This document shows, piece by piece, positions 1 through 4,673 of a stretch of 8,392 nucleotides of DNA (the stretch's first letter is position 1; each line of letters begins with the position of its first letter). The DNA is from Clostridiales bacterium (lineage in GTDB: Bacteria > Bacillota > Clostridia > Lachnospirales > Lachnospiraceae), in the NCBI GenBank assembly GCA_019423835.1, contig JAHZAR010000023.1, positions 9,809-18,200 of the forward strand, in the 5' to 3' direction. A program made the position numbers and the translations under genes. The notes below the pieces were generated by a model. It worked only from the letters and a program-made list of their open reading frames with translations, was not told the origin of the DNA and did not search any database.

Positions 1-258
1 GCCACGGCCAGCGTGGACGCGGACAATGAAAGCTATATCCAGGAGGCTATCAGCGAGCTCTGCCGTGGAAAGACCCTCCTGGTCATCGCCCACCGCCTGA
101 ATACCATACAGAGCGCGGACCGGATTTTGGTGGTGTCAGACGGAGCCATTGTCCAGCGGGGAAACCATGAGACATTAATAGCGGAGGACGGCATATACCG
201 GAATTTTGTGGCCGTTCGTCAGCAGAGCCGGGGATGGATGAGGCGCAAAAACGCTTAA
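1..258 (+). CDS. ABC transporter half-subunit (ATPase C-terminal end, partial)
   Basis: Only the last 85 residues are in the window; the frame is open to base 1, so the gene starts upstream. The visible part is the end of an ABC nucleotide-binding domain: the D-loop (ATASVDADNE, visible residues 1-10), then the H-loop in VIAHRL with His at visible residue 31, then the usual tail DGAIVQRGNHETL. The protein ends with a Trp-containing, basic tail (RGWMRRKNA). Its C-terminus resembles that of the last ABC gene in this window, which also ends in an RR..A.GW stretch. It may therefore be the second member of another ABC pair of the same type. Family knowledge says such proteins are membrane-bound exporters or YbtPQ-like importers with fused permease and ATPase domains. 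The permease part is not visible, so orientation and substrate are unknown. Confidence 0.9.
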   Translation, partial: ATASVDADNESYIQEAISELCRGKTLLVIAHRLNTIQSADRILVVSDGAIVQRGNHETLIAEDGIYRNFVAVRQQSRGWMRRKNA

Positions 259-263
259 TTTCT

Positions 264-314
264 AACTGCCTGCCCTGGCCGCGGATTTCTTTCCCGTAAA
301 TGGGGCAGGCAGTT
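264..314. terminator. Hairpin between convergent genes, probable bidirectional terminator
   Basis: A perfect 12-bp inverted repeat (AACTGCCTGCCC at 264-275, GGGCAGGCAGTT at 303-314) with a 27-nt loop sits between the ABC stop codon at 258 and the convergent MATE stop codon at 338. The arm is GC-rich but neither side has a good T-tract (TTTGAGT on the plus side), so this is a plausible but not canonical intrinsic terminator. Confidence 0.55.
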
Positions 315-337
315 TGAGTAAATTCCTTCCGCTTGCA

Positions 338-1648
338 TCAATTCGACATGCTTATAGTTCCAGAGATGCCAGCAGCGACACTTGCCGCCACATGACTGAC
401 CAGAACCGCAACCCAAATTCCATTTAGGCCAAAGCCAAGATAGGAAAGTAAGTAGGCCAGAGGCATCCGAACTACAATATAATAAAAGATCATCAGGAAC
501 ATACTTTTTGAGGGCTTTCCCATACCGTTAAGGGCACCAAGAAAGCAGTTTGTAACCGTATTCAGAATGTACCCGATGCTGACAATCAGAAAATAAGTTC
601 CGACAATGGCCGCCACAGCATCGCTCTTGACGAATAGGCCGGAAAGCTGTTTTGAAAACCCGACCACCAAAACAGAAAGAATTACAAGCAGACCACAGCC
701 GTACCCCAATGCACACTTCAAATAATCTTTGGCCCGGTCATAACGTGCGCCGCCGACACATTGTCCGATAATAGTAGTTAAGACCATGTTCAATGCCATC
801 GCCGGATAAAACAGGATGGTTTCCAGTTTTCCCGTTACCCCATAAGCTGCTATTGCAGTGACGCTATAGGTACTGACAAGTGCGGTAAGGAAAGTCGTGC
901 TGATGGCCGGAATACTCTGCTGAATAACCGAGGGAATTGCCTTCTGAATCAGTGGCAGCACTTCGCTCTTATCAAATGCAGAGATTTTGAACGAGAACAG
1001 CTTTTTCTTTTTCAGATAAATCAGCATAAACAGCAGACAGATCCCCTGAGAAAGCAGGGTGGCAATCGCCGCACCGTGAAATCCGATGAAGTGAATAAAA
1101 ATAGGATCGAGGATCGCGTTCAAAATTGTTGACACCAGCATGGCTGCTGCTTGAAACATAGAATTGCCAAAGCTCCGCAAAACGGCGGTGAAATAAAGAT
1201 AGAGATAAACCGCCAAATATCCAAGGATATAGACTGCCAGATAGCTATATGCCATGTCATAAGTTTCAGCCGGAGTATTCAGAGCTTTCAAAATTCCCGG
1301 AAGAAACGCCTCAAGCAGAACGGTTATAAGGAGGGAGAAAACTACCGCCGTACAAAAAGATGTAGAAATCAAACGTTCTGTTTTTTTCTTGTCCTTTGCG
1401 CCAATCGCCTGAGAGATCAAAATTGATACACCATTAGTCGCCCCCATCGCAACAGAGGTTAAGATCAGAATGATAGGAGTGGAGTTTGTCAAGGCGGCAT
1501 AAGCCGTTTCTCCGAGCAAATTTCCGATCCACAGGCTGTCTACAAGGTTATACATCATATTGAGGAACATGGCGGCAATCATCGGAAGCGCCATCGCCAT
1601 AAGGCAACGCTTCGTATTCCCGCCTATAAAATCAATTTTTGTTGGCAT
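338..1648 (-). CDS. MATE family efflux transporter
   Basis: A 436-residue polytopic membrane protein of the MATE (MatE, NorM/DinF-like) family, which exports drugs or other organic compounds using a Na+ or H+ gradient. The length fits the usual 430-460 residues with about 12 helices. Visible signs are the N-terminal LPM (residues 21-23) followed by YNLVDSLWIG (33-42), the typical first-helix pattern. The second half starts near residue 235 with another IP..IQQS-type segment, as expected of the two-fold internal repeat. The start ATG (1646-1648) has a fair ribosome binding site, AAAGGAAG, at 1657-1664. It is the last gene of the minus-strand module, 79 bp after the split methyltransferase-like gene. 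It has its own copy of the 17-bp dyad at 1671-1687, so it may be controlled by the embedded TetR protein. The substrate cannot be read from sequence. Confidence 0.93.
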   Translation of the reverse strand: MPTKIDFIGGNTKRCLMAMALPMIAAMFLNMMYNLVDSLWIGNLLGETAYAALTNSTPIILILTSVAMGATNGVSILISQAIGAKDKKKTERLISTSFCTAVVFSLLITVLLEAFLPGILKALNTPAETYDMAYSYLAVYILGYLAVYLYLYFTAVLRSFGNSMFQAAAMLVSTILNAILDPIFIHFIGFHGAAIATLLSQGICLLFMLIYLKKKKLFSFKISAFDKSEVLPLIQKAIPSVIQQSIPAISTTFLTALVSTYSVTAIAAYGVTGKLETILFYPAMALNMVLTTIIGQCVGGARYDRAKDYLKCALGYGCGLLVILSVLVVGFSKQLSGLFVKSDAVAAIVGTYFLIVSIGYILNTVTNCFLGALNGMGKPSKSMFLMIFYYIVVRMPLAYLLSYLGFGLNGIWVAVLVSHVAASVAAGISGTISMSN

Positions 1649-1670
1649 GATGAAAACTTCCTTTCTTTAT

Positions 1671-1687
1671 TGAATGAATACTATTCA
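1671..1687 (-). promoter_or_regulatory. Putative TetR operator, copy A (MATE gene)
   Basis: Plus strand reads TGAATGAATACTATTCA, a 7-3-7 dyad of the form TGAnTGA-n3-nnAnTCA. It is 16 of 17 identical to copy B at 2347. It ends 6 nt upstream of the MATE ribosome binding site, so a bound protein would cover the transcription start or leader. An inner perfect palindrome ATGAATA-C-TATTCAT lies at 1674-1688. No convincing -35/-10 pair was found nearby. Confidence 0.6.
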
Positions 1688-1706
1688 TAAATAAGCTATA
1701 ATGTAG

Positions 1707-1725
1707 GGCTGCCAGAGCGGCAGCC
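1707..1725 (-). terminator. Hairpin after the ICMT-like gene
   Basis: A perfect 7-bp stem with 5-nt loop (GGCTGCC, agagc, GGCAGCC on the plus strand) begins 2 nt past the TAA stop at 1728-1730. It lacks a T-tract on the minus strand (CTACATT follows), so termination may be partial, allowing some read-through into the MATE gene. Confidence 0.4.
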
Positions 1726-1727
1726 AA

Positions 1728-2096
1728 TTACCATATTAGTGGGAACAATCTCCACGAACGGAAACAACGATTCTTAAATTCTTCTCCAAAGCGTTCATAT
1801 AATGCTTTTTCTTCCACCTTAATTCTTATCCCATAACAGATCGCCAAAATGAGTAAGACCAATAGCGGAGAAAAAACAGAGCGAAAGCAAAAGGCATTTC
1901 CGAGCATACTTAACATTGTTCCGGCATAAGCCGGATTTCTAATATATCGGTAAACGCCGGTTGTGACTAACTGTTGATTGCCTCCCGTTTTGACAGAAAG
2001 TGTGAAAGAATGTCTTAGGCTCCAGACAGCAATAGCGCGCAAAGTTGTACCTGCAAGAATAAAAGCTATACCCACATAGTAAAAAATATGGGGCAA
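1728..2096 (-). CDS. C-terminal piece of ICMT-like methyltransferase
   Basis: This 122-residue frame carries the diagnostic part of the ICMT family: GVYRYIRNPAYAG at residues 47-59 and VEEKALYERFGEEF at 94-107. These motifs bind SAM and form the membrane-embedded active site in bacterial members that methylate hydrophobic carboxyl or amine substrates. Two or three membrane helices are visible (about 5-25 and 68-92). The only start is a TTG (2094-2096) with GGAG at 2105-2108, 8 nt upstream, positioned right after the stop codon of the N-terminal piece. Translation would therefore depend on restart or frameshifting. Whether the piece is active without its N-terminal helices is unknown. Confidence 0.65.
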   Translation of the reverse strand: MPHIFYYVGIAFILAGTTLRAIAVWSLRHSFTLSVKTGGNQQLVTTGVYRYIRNPAYAGTMLSMLGNAFCFRSVFSPLLVLLILAICYGIRIKVEEKALYERFGEEFKNRCFRSWRLFPLIW

Positions 2097-2110
2097 AAGT
2101 ATTTCTCCGG

Positions 2111-2329
2111 CTATCTGTATAAACTGTTGGCTTCTGAAATAAAAACTCCCCCAACACCCAGCATTACAATCAGAATTGTTCCATAATCATTGTTTTTCTT
2201 GTCCGGCCTTTTCAGCCAACCTTTGAAATTGTAGATCCATATACCAAGCTCTACTAACATCATGCAGCTTATAGCGTAAATGAAAGTGTAATATTCATTT
2301 ATGCTTGTAAAACGTGATGGGTCATCCAT
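2111..2329 (-). CDS. N-terminal piece of ICMT-like methyltransferase
   Basis: A 72-residue protein with two hydrophobic segments (about residues 13-34 and 50-65) separated by a basic loop, GWLKRPDKKNND. It matches the N-terminal layout of bacterial ICMT-like proteins and has no catalytic motif of its own. It has the best start of the pair: ATG at 2327-2329 with GGAGG at 2337-2341. It ends at the TAG where the reading frame breaks. Confidence 0.6.
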   Translation of the reverse strand: MDDPSRFTSINEYYTFIYAISCMMLVELGIWIYNFKGWLKRPDKKNNDYGTILIVMLGVGGVFISEANSLYR

Positions 2330-2346
2330 TGTACTGCCTCCATTAT

Positions 2347-2363
2347 TGAATGAAAACTATTCA
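2347..2363 (-). promoter_or_regulatory. Putative TetR operator, copy B (ICMT-like gene)
   Basis: Plus strand reads TGAATGAAAACTATTCA, one base different from copy A, and the flank TATTGAATGAA is shared with copies A and C. It lies 5 nt upstream of the GGAGG of the split methyltransferase-like gene and 18 bp from the terminator hairpin of the TetR gene. This is the same position relative to the ribosome binding site as in copy A. Confidence 0.6.
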
Positions 2364-2381
2364 TTATTTGCCTCTTGAAAA

Positions 2382-2403
2382 TCCCCCGCCCCAAAGCGGG
2401 GGA
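2382..2403 (-). terminator. Rho-independent terminator of the TetR gene
   Basis: An 8-bp GC-rich stem (TCCCCCGC at 2382-2389, GCGGGGGA at 2396-2403) with a 6-nt loop starts 5 nt after the TetR stop codon. On the minus strand it is followed by ATTTTC. The T-run is short but position and stem strength fit an intrinsic terminator, separating the TetR unit from the next gene, which has its own dyad. Confidence 0.65.
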
Positions 2404-2408
2404 CTGTT

Positions 2409-2969
2409 TCAAAGATGAAGTGCAAATATAAGAAATTCACGAATCCTTTTTGACTTATCTTCTTGTGTCAGATCGTCTGCCAGCAGAATACCAAGCTGCC
2501 CATATACACAGAACATCGCAGCGGCCTGAATATCGTCAAACTGGATTTCGCCTTTTTGCCGGGCTCGCAGCAATAATTTTTCTACAAGCGGAACCAGTTT
2601 CTCGCAGACTTTGAGAGAAAGCTGATCGTGGAATTTCTTGTTTTCTGCGCCGTGAAAAACTGAATAATATTTTGTGTCCCGTTCTTCCATAGTGGCAGGC
2701 ATATCTTCAATGATCTGCCGCAAGGTCTTGTGATCGTCCTTTTTTGCGCCTGCAAACTGCTCCACCAGGACATCTGCATATTGTTCAATCGCGCTGTCAA
2801 ACAGCGCCTCTTTAGACGGAAAGTAGCGATAGCATAGCCCCTGTGCCACACCGATTGCCTTTGCTATATCTGTAATCGAGGTCTTTTCATATCCATTTTC
2901 CCCGAACAATTTGAGTGCAGTATCTAAAATCTCCTGCTTGCGTACTTCCGGCTCCTTTGTAACCCGCAT
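2409..2969 (-). CDS. TetR/AcrR family transcriptional regulator (module regulator)
   Basis: A 186-residue TetR-family protein: an N-terminal DNA-binding domain with the helix-turn-helix at residues 31-50 (SITDIAKAIG ... CYRYF), then an all-helical ligand-binding and dimerisation domain, close to the usual 190 residues. The start is placed at the ATG 2967-2969, which has AAAGGGGG at 2978-2985. A longer frame from 2996 is unlikely because that ATG lies inside the -10 box of the gene's own promoter. The promoter is TTGATT-17-TATGAT (2992-3020) and a degenerate copy of the 17-bp dyad abuts the -35, suggesting autoregulation. It sits between the two methyltransferase-like genes, and dyad copies precede all three other genes of the module, so it is the likely local repressor, released by an unknown ligand (inference). 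A strong terminator follows. Confidence 0.93.
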   Translation of the reverse strand: MRVTKEPEVRKQEILDTALKLFGENGYEKTSITDIAKAIGVAQGLCYRYFPSKEALFDSAIEQYADVLVEQFAGAKKDDHKTLRQIIEDMPATMEERDTKYYSVFHGAENKKFHDQLSLKVCEKLVPLVEKLLLRARQKGEIQFDDIQAAAMFCVYGQLGILLADDLTQEDKSKRIREFLIFALHL

Positions 2970-2991
2970 AGTCTGAGCCCCCTTTCTTTTT

Positions 2992-3020
2992 ATCATAGCA
3001 CGCCCACTCTAAAAAATCAA
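2992..3020 (-). promoter_or_regulatory. Promoter of the module TetR gene
   Basis: Minus strand: -35 TTGATT (3015-3020), 17-bp spacer, -10 TATGAT (2992-2997). The expected start is near 2985, giving a very short leader carrying the AAAGGGGG site. The -35 directly abuts the dyad copy D. Confidence 0.65.
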
Positions 3021-3037
3021 TGAGTGAATATCAATCA
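3021..3037 (-). promoter_or_regulatory. Putative TetR operator, copy D (TetR gene)
   Basis: Minus strand reads TGATTGATATTCACTCA, an exact TGAnTGA-TAT-TCAnTCA dyad and the most symmetric copy, although it differs from copy A at 4 of 17 bases. It abuts the -35 of the TetR promoter and overlaps the stop codon of the methyltransferase gene (3035-3037). Confidence 0.5.
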
Positions 3038-3643
3038 TTTTTCGCCCATAGCAATACACGCCCTGTTACCAACCTGCTCCCATGCTACATGATGAAAATA
3101 TGCTGAAAGCATGGAAACGAGTTCTGCCTCGGAGTAAATCTTCACATCCCCCTCTTTGCTATGACGCATATAAAAATTCATGATCACACGGCCTACAAAG
3201 GGCTGCCAGCAATCTCCTATCAGGAAAGTGCCTCCCGGCTTCAATACCCGGTGTACTTCACTCAATACATTTTTCGGTGCAGGATAATGGTGAAAAGAGT
3301 CGTTGCAGTACACAACATCAAAGGCGTTGTCCGGGAAAGGGAGTGCCTCGCTGTCCCCCAACAATAGCTGGACCTGTTCCGGGAGTTTCGATTTCGCGAC
3401 AGCAAGCATTTCCTCTGATAAATCGATGCCGCACAATTCTTTATGGGTATCGTTCTGCAAAATGAGCTTCAGCATTTCTCCAGTTCCGCATCCTAAATCG
3501 AGGGCAGATTGAAATGGAATATGTGACAGCTTTTCCAGCAGGACGGGATAAAGAGAGCGGGCGTGCTGGCCCTTAATATTTTTATCATAGGTAGCGGCCT
3601 GCTGATTAAATGCAGCTTTCGAGTTTTCTTTTATGGTGTTCAT
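3035..3643 (-). CDS. Class I SAM-dependent methyltransferase (Methyltransf_11/UbiE-like)
   Basis: A 202-residue soluble Rossmann-fold methyltransferase. Motif I is ALDLGCGTGEML at residues 47-58 (SAM glycine loop), the acidic ribose-binding residue is in CGIDLS (71-76, Asp74), the next loop is GDSEALPFPD (96-105), the post-motif is VVYCNDSFHHYP (110-121), and VLKPGGTFLIGD lies at 133-144. These fit the Methyltransf_11 small-molecule methyltransferases; the substrate is not evident. The start ATG (3641-3643) has an excellent AAAGGAGG at 3651-3658. It is the first gene of the leftward module, with its own TTTACA-17-TATACT promoter and dyad copy C, and it is followed after 65 nt by the TetR gene. 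A role in methylating a compound that the module then exports is inference only. Confidence 0.92.
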   Translation of the reverse strand: MNTIKENSKAAFNQQAATYDKNIKGQHARSLYPVLLEKLSHIPFQSALDLGCGTGEMLKLILQNDTHKELCGIDLSEEMLAVAKSKLPEQVQLLLGDSEALPFPDNAFDVVYCNDSFHHYPAPKNVLSEVHRVLKPGGTFLIGDCWQPFVGRVIMNFYMRHSKEGDVKIYSEAELVSMLSAYFHHVAWEQVGNRACIAMGEK

Positions 3644-3667
3644 GGTTTGACCTCCTTTCCACCAATT

Positions 3668-3696
3668 AGTATAGCACTCTTTTTTTGAAATGTAAA
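3668..3696 (-). promoter_or_regulatory. Promoter of the methyltransferase gene
   Basis: Minus strand: -35 TTTACA (3691-3696), spacer exactly 17 bp (3674-3690), -10 TATACT (3668-3673); each box is 5 of 6 to the sigma-A consensus. The predicted start is near 3661, about 18 nt before the ATG. Confidence 0.75.
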
Positions 3697-3713
3697 TGAA
3701 TAATGTTCATTCA
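3697..3713 (-). promoter_or_regulatory. Putative TetR operator, copy C (methyltransferase gene)
   Basis: Minus strand reads TGAATGAACATTATTCA, matching copies A and B in TGAATGA and TATTCA. It directly abuts the -35 box of the methyltransferase promoter, the same register as copy D at the TetR promoter. Confidence 0.6.
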
Positions 3714-3827
3714 ATATCTTGCTTTTCAATAAGTATAAGAATAGTGCCTTTGCTCTCACTTATTCAACTAAGAGAAGCTGCGGAGCCGGTGAAGGAAAAA
3801 GCAATTTCAATGGCTTTAAAATTTATA

Positions 3828-3856
3828 TTGACAGCATTACCAATTTGCCCTATAAT
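3828..3856 (+). promoter_or_regulatory. Consensus sigma-A promoter of the TetR/ABC operon
   Basis: Perfect -35 TTGACA (3828-3833), 17-bp spacer, perfect -10 TATAAT (3851-3856). Transcription should start near 3863, inside the palindrome that follows, with the TetR ATG about 46 nt downstream. Such a strong promoter normally needs tight repression, which the overlapping palindrome could provide. Confidence 0.9.
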
Positions 3857-3857
3857 C

Positions 3858-3883
3858 AAAACAGTGTTATAAAACACTGTTTT
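3858..3883 (+). promoter_or_regulatory. 26-bp palindromic operator at the start site
   Basis: Perfect 11-bp arms AAAACAGTGTT (3858-3868) and AACACTGTTTT (3873-3883) around ATAA. It begins one base after the -10 box and covers the expected transcription start, the classic place for a TetR-family autorepressor site. It is unrelated to the TGAATGA dyads of the minus-strand module, so it most likely belongs to the TetR encoded just downstream. Confidence 0.75.
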
Positions 3884-3908
3884 AAATCATTGGAAAGGAG
3901 GACTGCCC

Positions 3909-4550
3909 ATGGCAAAACAGATTGAAGGCGTATATGAAGCCGTACTCGCCTGCGCCAAAAAAGAATTTCTTGAAAAAGGATATACGGACGCTTCCCTTCG
4001 GACCATCGCCCAGGAGGCAGGCACCAGCACCAGCTCCATCTATACCCGCTTTAAGGACAAGGAAGGTCTGTTCGAGGCCATTGTGGGGCCCGCCGCCTCC
4101 CGGATGAAAGAAATGTTTCTGGAGATTCAGGAAAACTTTCATGCGCTGGACGAGGAGGTTCAGGAAGCGGAAATGGGCCAGTATACCTCCCGCCACCAGA
4201 TGGAGCTTCTGGATTTTATTTATGAGCATTTTGAAGAATTCTATCTGCTGATTAACGGGGCCGGCGGCAGCCGGTTCGCCAGCTTTTTAGATGAACTGGT
4301 GCAGATCGAGGTGGACTACACCTATAAATACATGGAAGTGATCGGATGTGAAACCGTCAAATCCGGTCTGGTCACGGAGGAATTTCTCCATATCATTGTC
4401 ACCGCGTATTTCAACGGCATGTTTGAGGTGGTTCGCCATCGAATGCCGAAAGCGGACGCGGTCAAATATATCCGTCTGCTGAACCGCTACCATATGCAGG
4501 GATTCTCCACGGTCTTTTACCCGGAGAAGTCCCCGGAGATTGGACCATAA
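3909..4550 (+). CDS. TetR/AcrR family transcriptional regulator (ABC operon regulator)
   Basis: A 213-residue TetR-family protein. The DNA-binding domain has its helix-turn-helix at about residues 29-48 (SLRTIAQEAG ... SIYTRF), followed by KDKEGLF, the standard family continuation. The rest is a helical ligand-binding domain rich in acidic and aromatic residues. The start ATG (3909-3911) has AAGGAGGA at 3895-3902. It is the first gene after a perfect sigma-A promoter with a 26-bp palindrome over the start site, which suggests autorepression. The two ABC genes follow after 123 bp on the same strand, so it probably controls them as well. The inducing ligand is unknown; for transporter-linked TetR proteins it is often a substrate of the pump (family knowledge). 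Confidence 0.94.
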   Translation: MAKQIEGVYEAVLACAKKEFLEKGYTDASLRTIAQEAGTSTSSIYTRFKDKEGLFEAIVGPAASRMKEMFLEIQENFHALDEEVQEAEMGQYTSRHQMELLDFIYEHFEEFYLLINGAGGSRFASFLDELVQIEVDYTYKYMEVIGCETVKSGLVTEEFLHIIVTAYFNGMFEVVRHRMPKADAVKYIRLLNRYHMQGFSTVFYPEKSPEIGP

Positions 4551-4641
4551 AGCAGACTGGTCCTCTCTTTCAGGTAATACCGAGATAATCAGGCTGTCTC
4601 CTGTTCGGATCCGCGGGAGCAGTCTCTTTATAAAATCATAG

Positions 4642-4657
4642 GTTAGTTTCAACTAAC
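4642..4657 (+). promoter_or_regulatory. Palindrome upstream of the ABC genes
   Basis: A perfect 7-2-7 inverted repeat, GTTAGTTTCAACTAAC, ends immediately before the AAAAGGAGG site of the first ABC gene. It could be an operator for a separate regulator, giving the ABC genes control independent of the TetR promoter, or a small RNA hairpin beside the ribosome binding site. A weak TATAAA lies at 4629-4634 but no -35 was found. Confidence 0.45.
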
Positions 4658-4673
4658 AAAAGGAGGTATTTAT

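Larger units (their letters stand above)
1728..2329 (-). pseudogene. Isoprenylcysteine carboxyl methyltransferase-like gene, split by a frameshift
   Basis: Two adjacent reading frames together make one recognisable ICMT/PEMT-like membrane methyltransferase of about 200 residues, the family's usual size. The first frame (2329 to 2111) supplies the N-terminal membrane helices and the RPDKKNNDYG loop. The second (from about 2110 to 1728) supplies the SAM-binding C-terminal half. The first frame stops at a TAG (2111-2113). Adding one base near CAGATAGCC would join LYR to AGEILLPHIFYYVG and give a continuous family-like protein, so a one-base deletion is the simplest explanation. A TTG with a GGAG site just after the TAG could let ribosomes restart, so the locus may still make two pieces. 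The start ATG (2327-2329) has a strong GGAGG (2337-2341) and the dyad copy B upstream. A sequencing error cannot be excluded. Confidence 0.75.

Noticed and set aside
1151..1426. 91-residue plus-strand frame inside the MATE gene
   Set aside because: Antisense shadow of a clear MATE coding region, with no start signal or family resemblance.
1939..2157. Third minus-strand frame overlapping the ICMT-like frame break
   Set aside because: It lacks the family motifs; the two other frames together explain the gene, so this is an out-of-frame shadow.
3728..3764. Inverted repeat AATAAGT / ACTTATT in the intergenic region
   Set aside because: Only 7 bp with a 23-nt AT-rich loop; expected by chance in AT-rich DNA and not positioned on a promoter.
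3719..3925. 68-residue plus-strand open frame in the divergent intergenic region
   Set aside because: It contains the consensus promoter and operator of the TetR/ABC operon, has no ribosome binding site and runs into the TetR start.
4594..4622. Possible terminator between the TetR and first ABC gene
   Set aside because: The stem (CTG-CTCC with GGAG-CAG) needs a bulged base and a 14-nt loop and has no T-tract; too weak to call.
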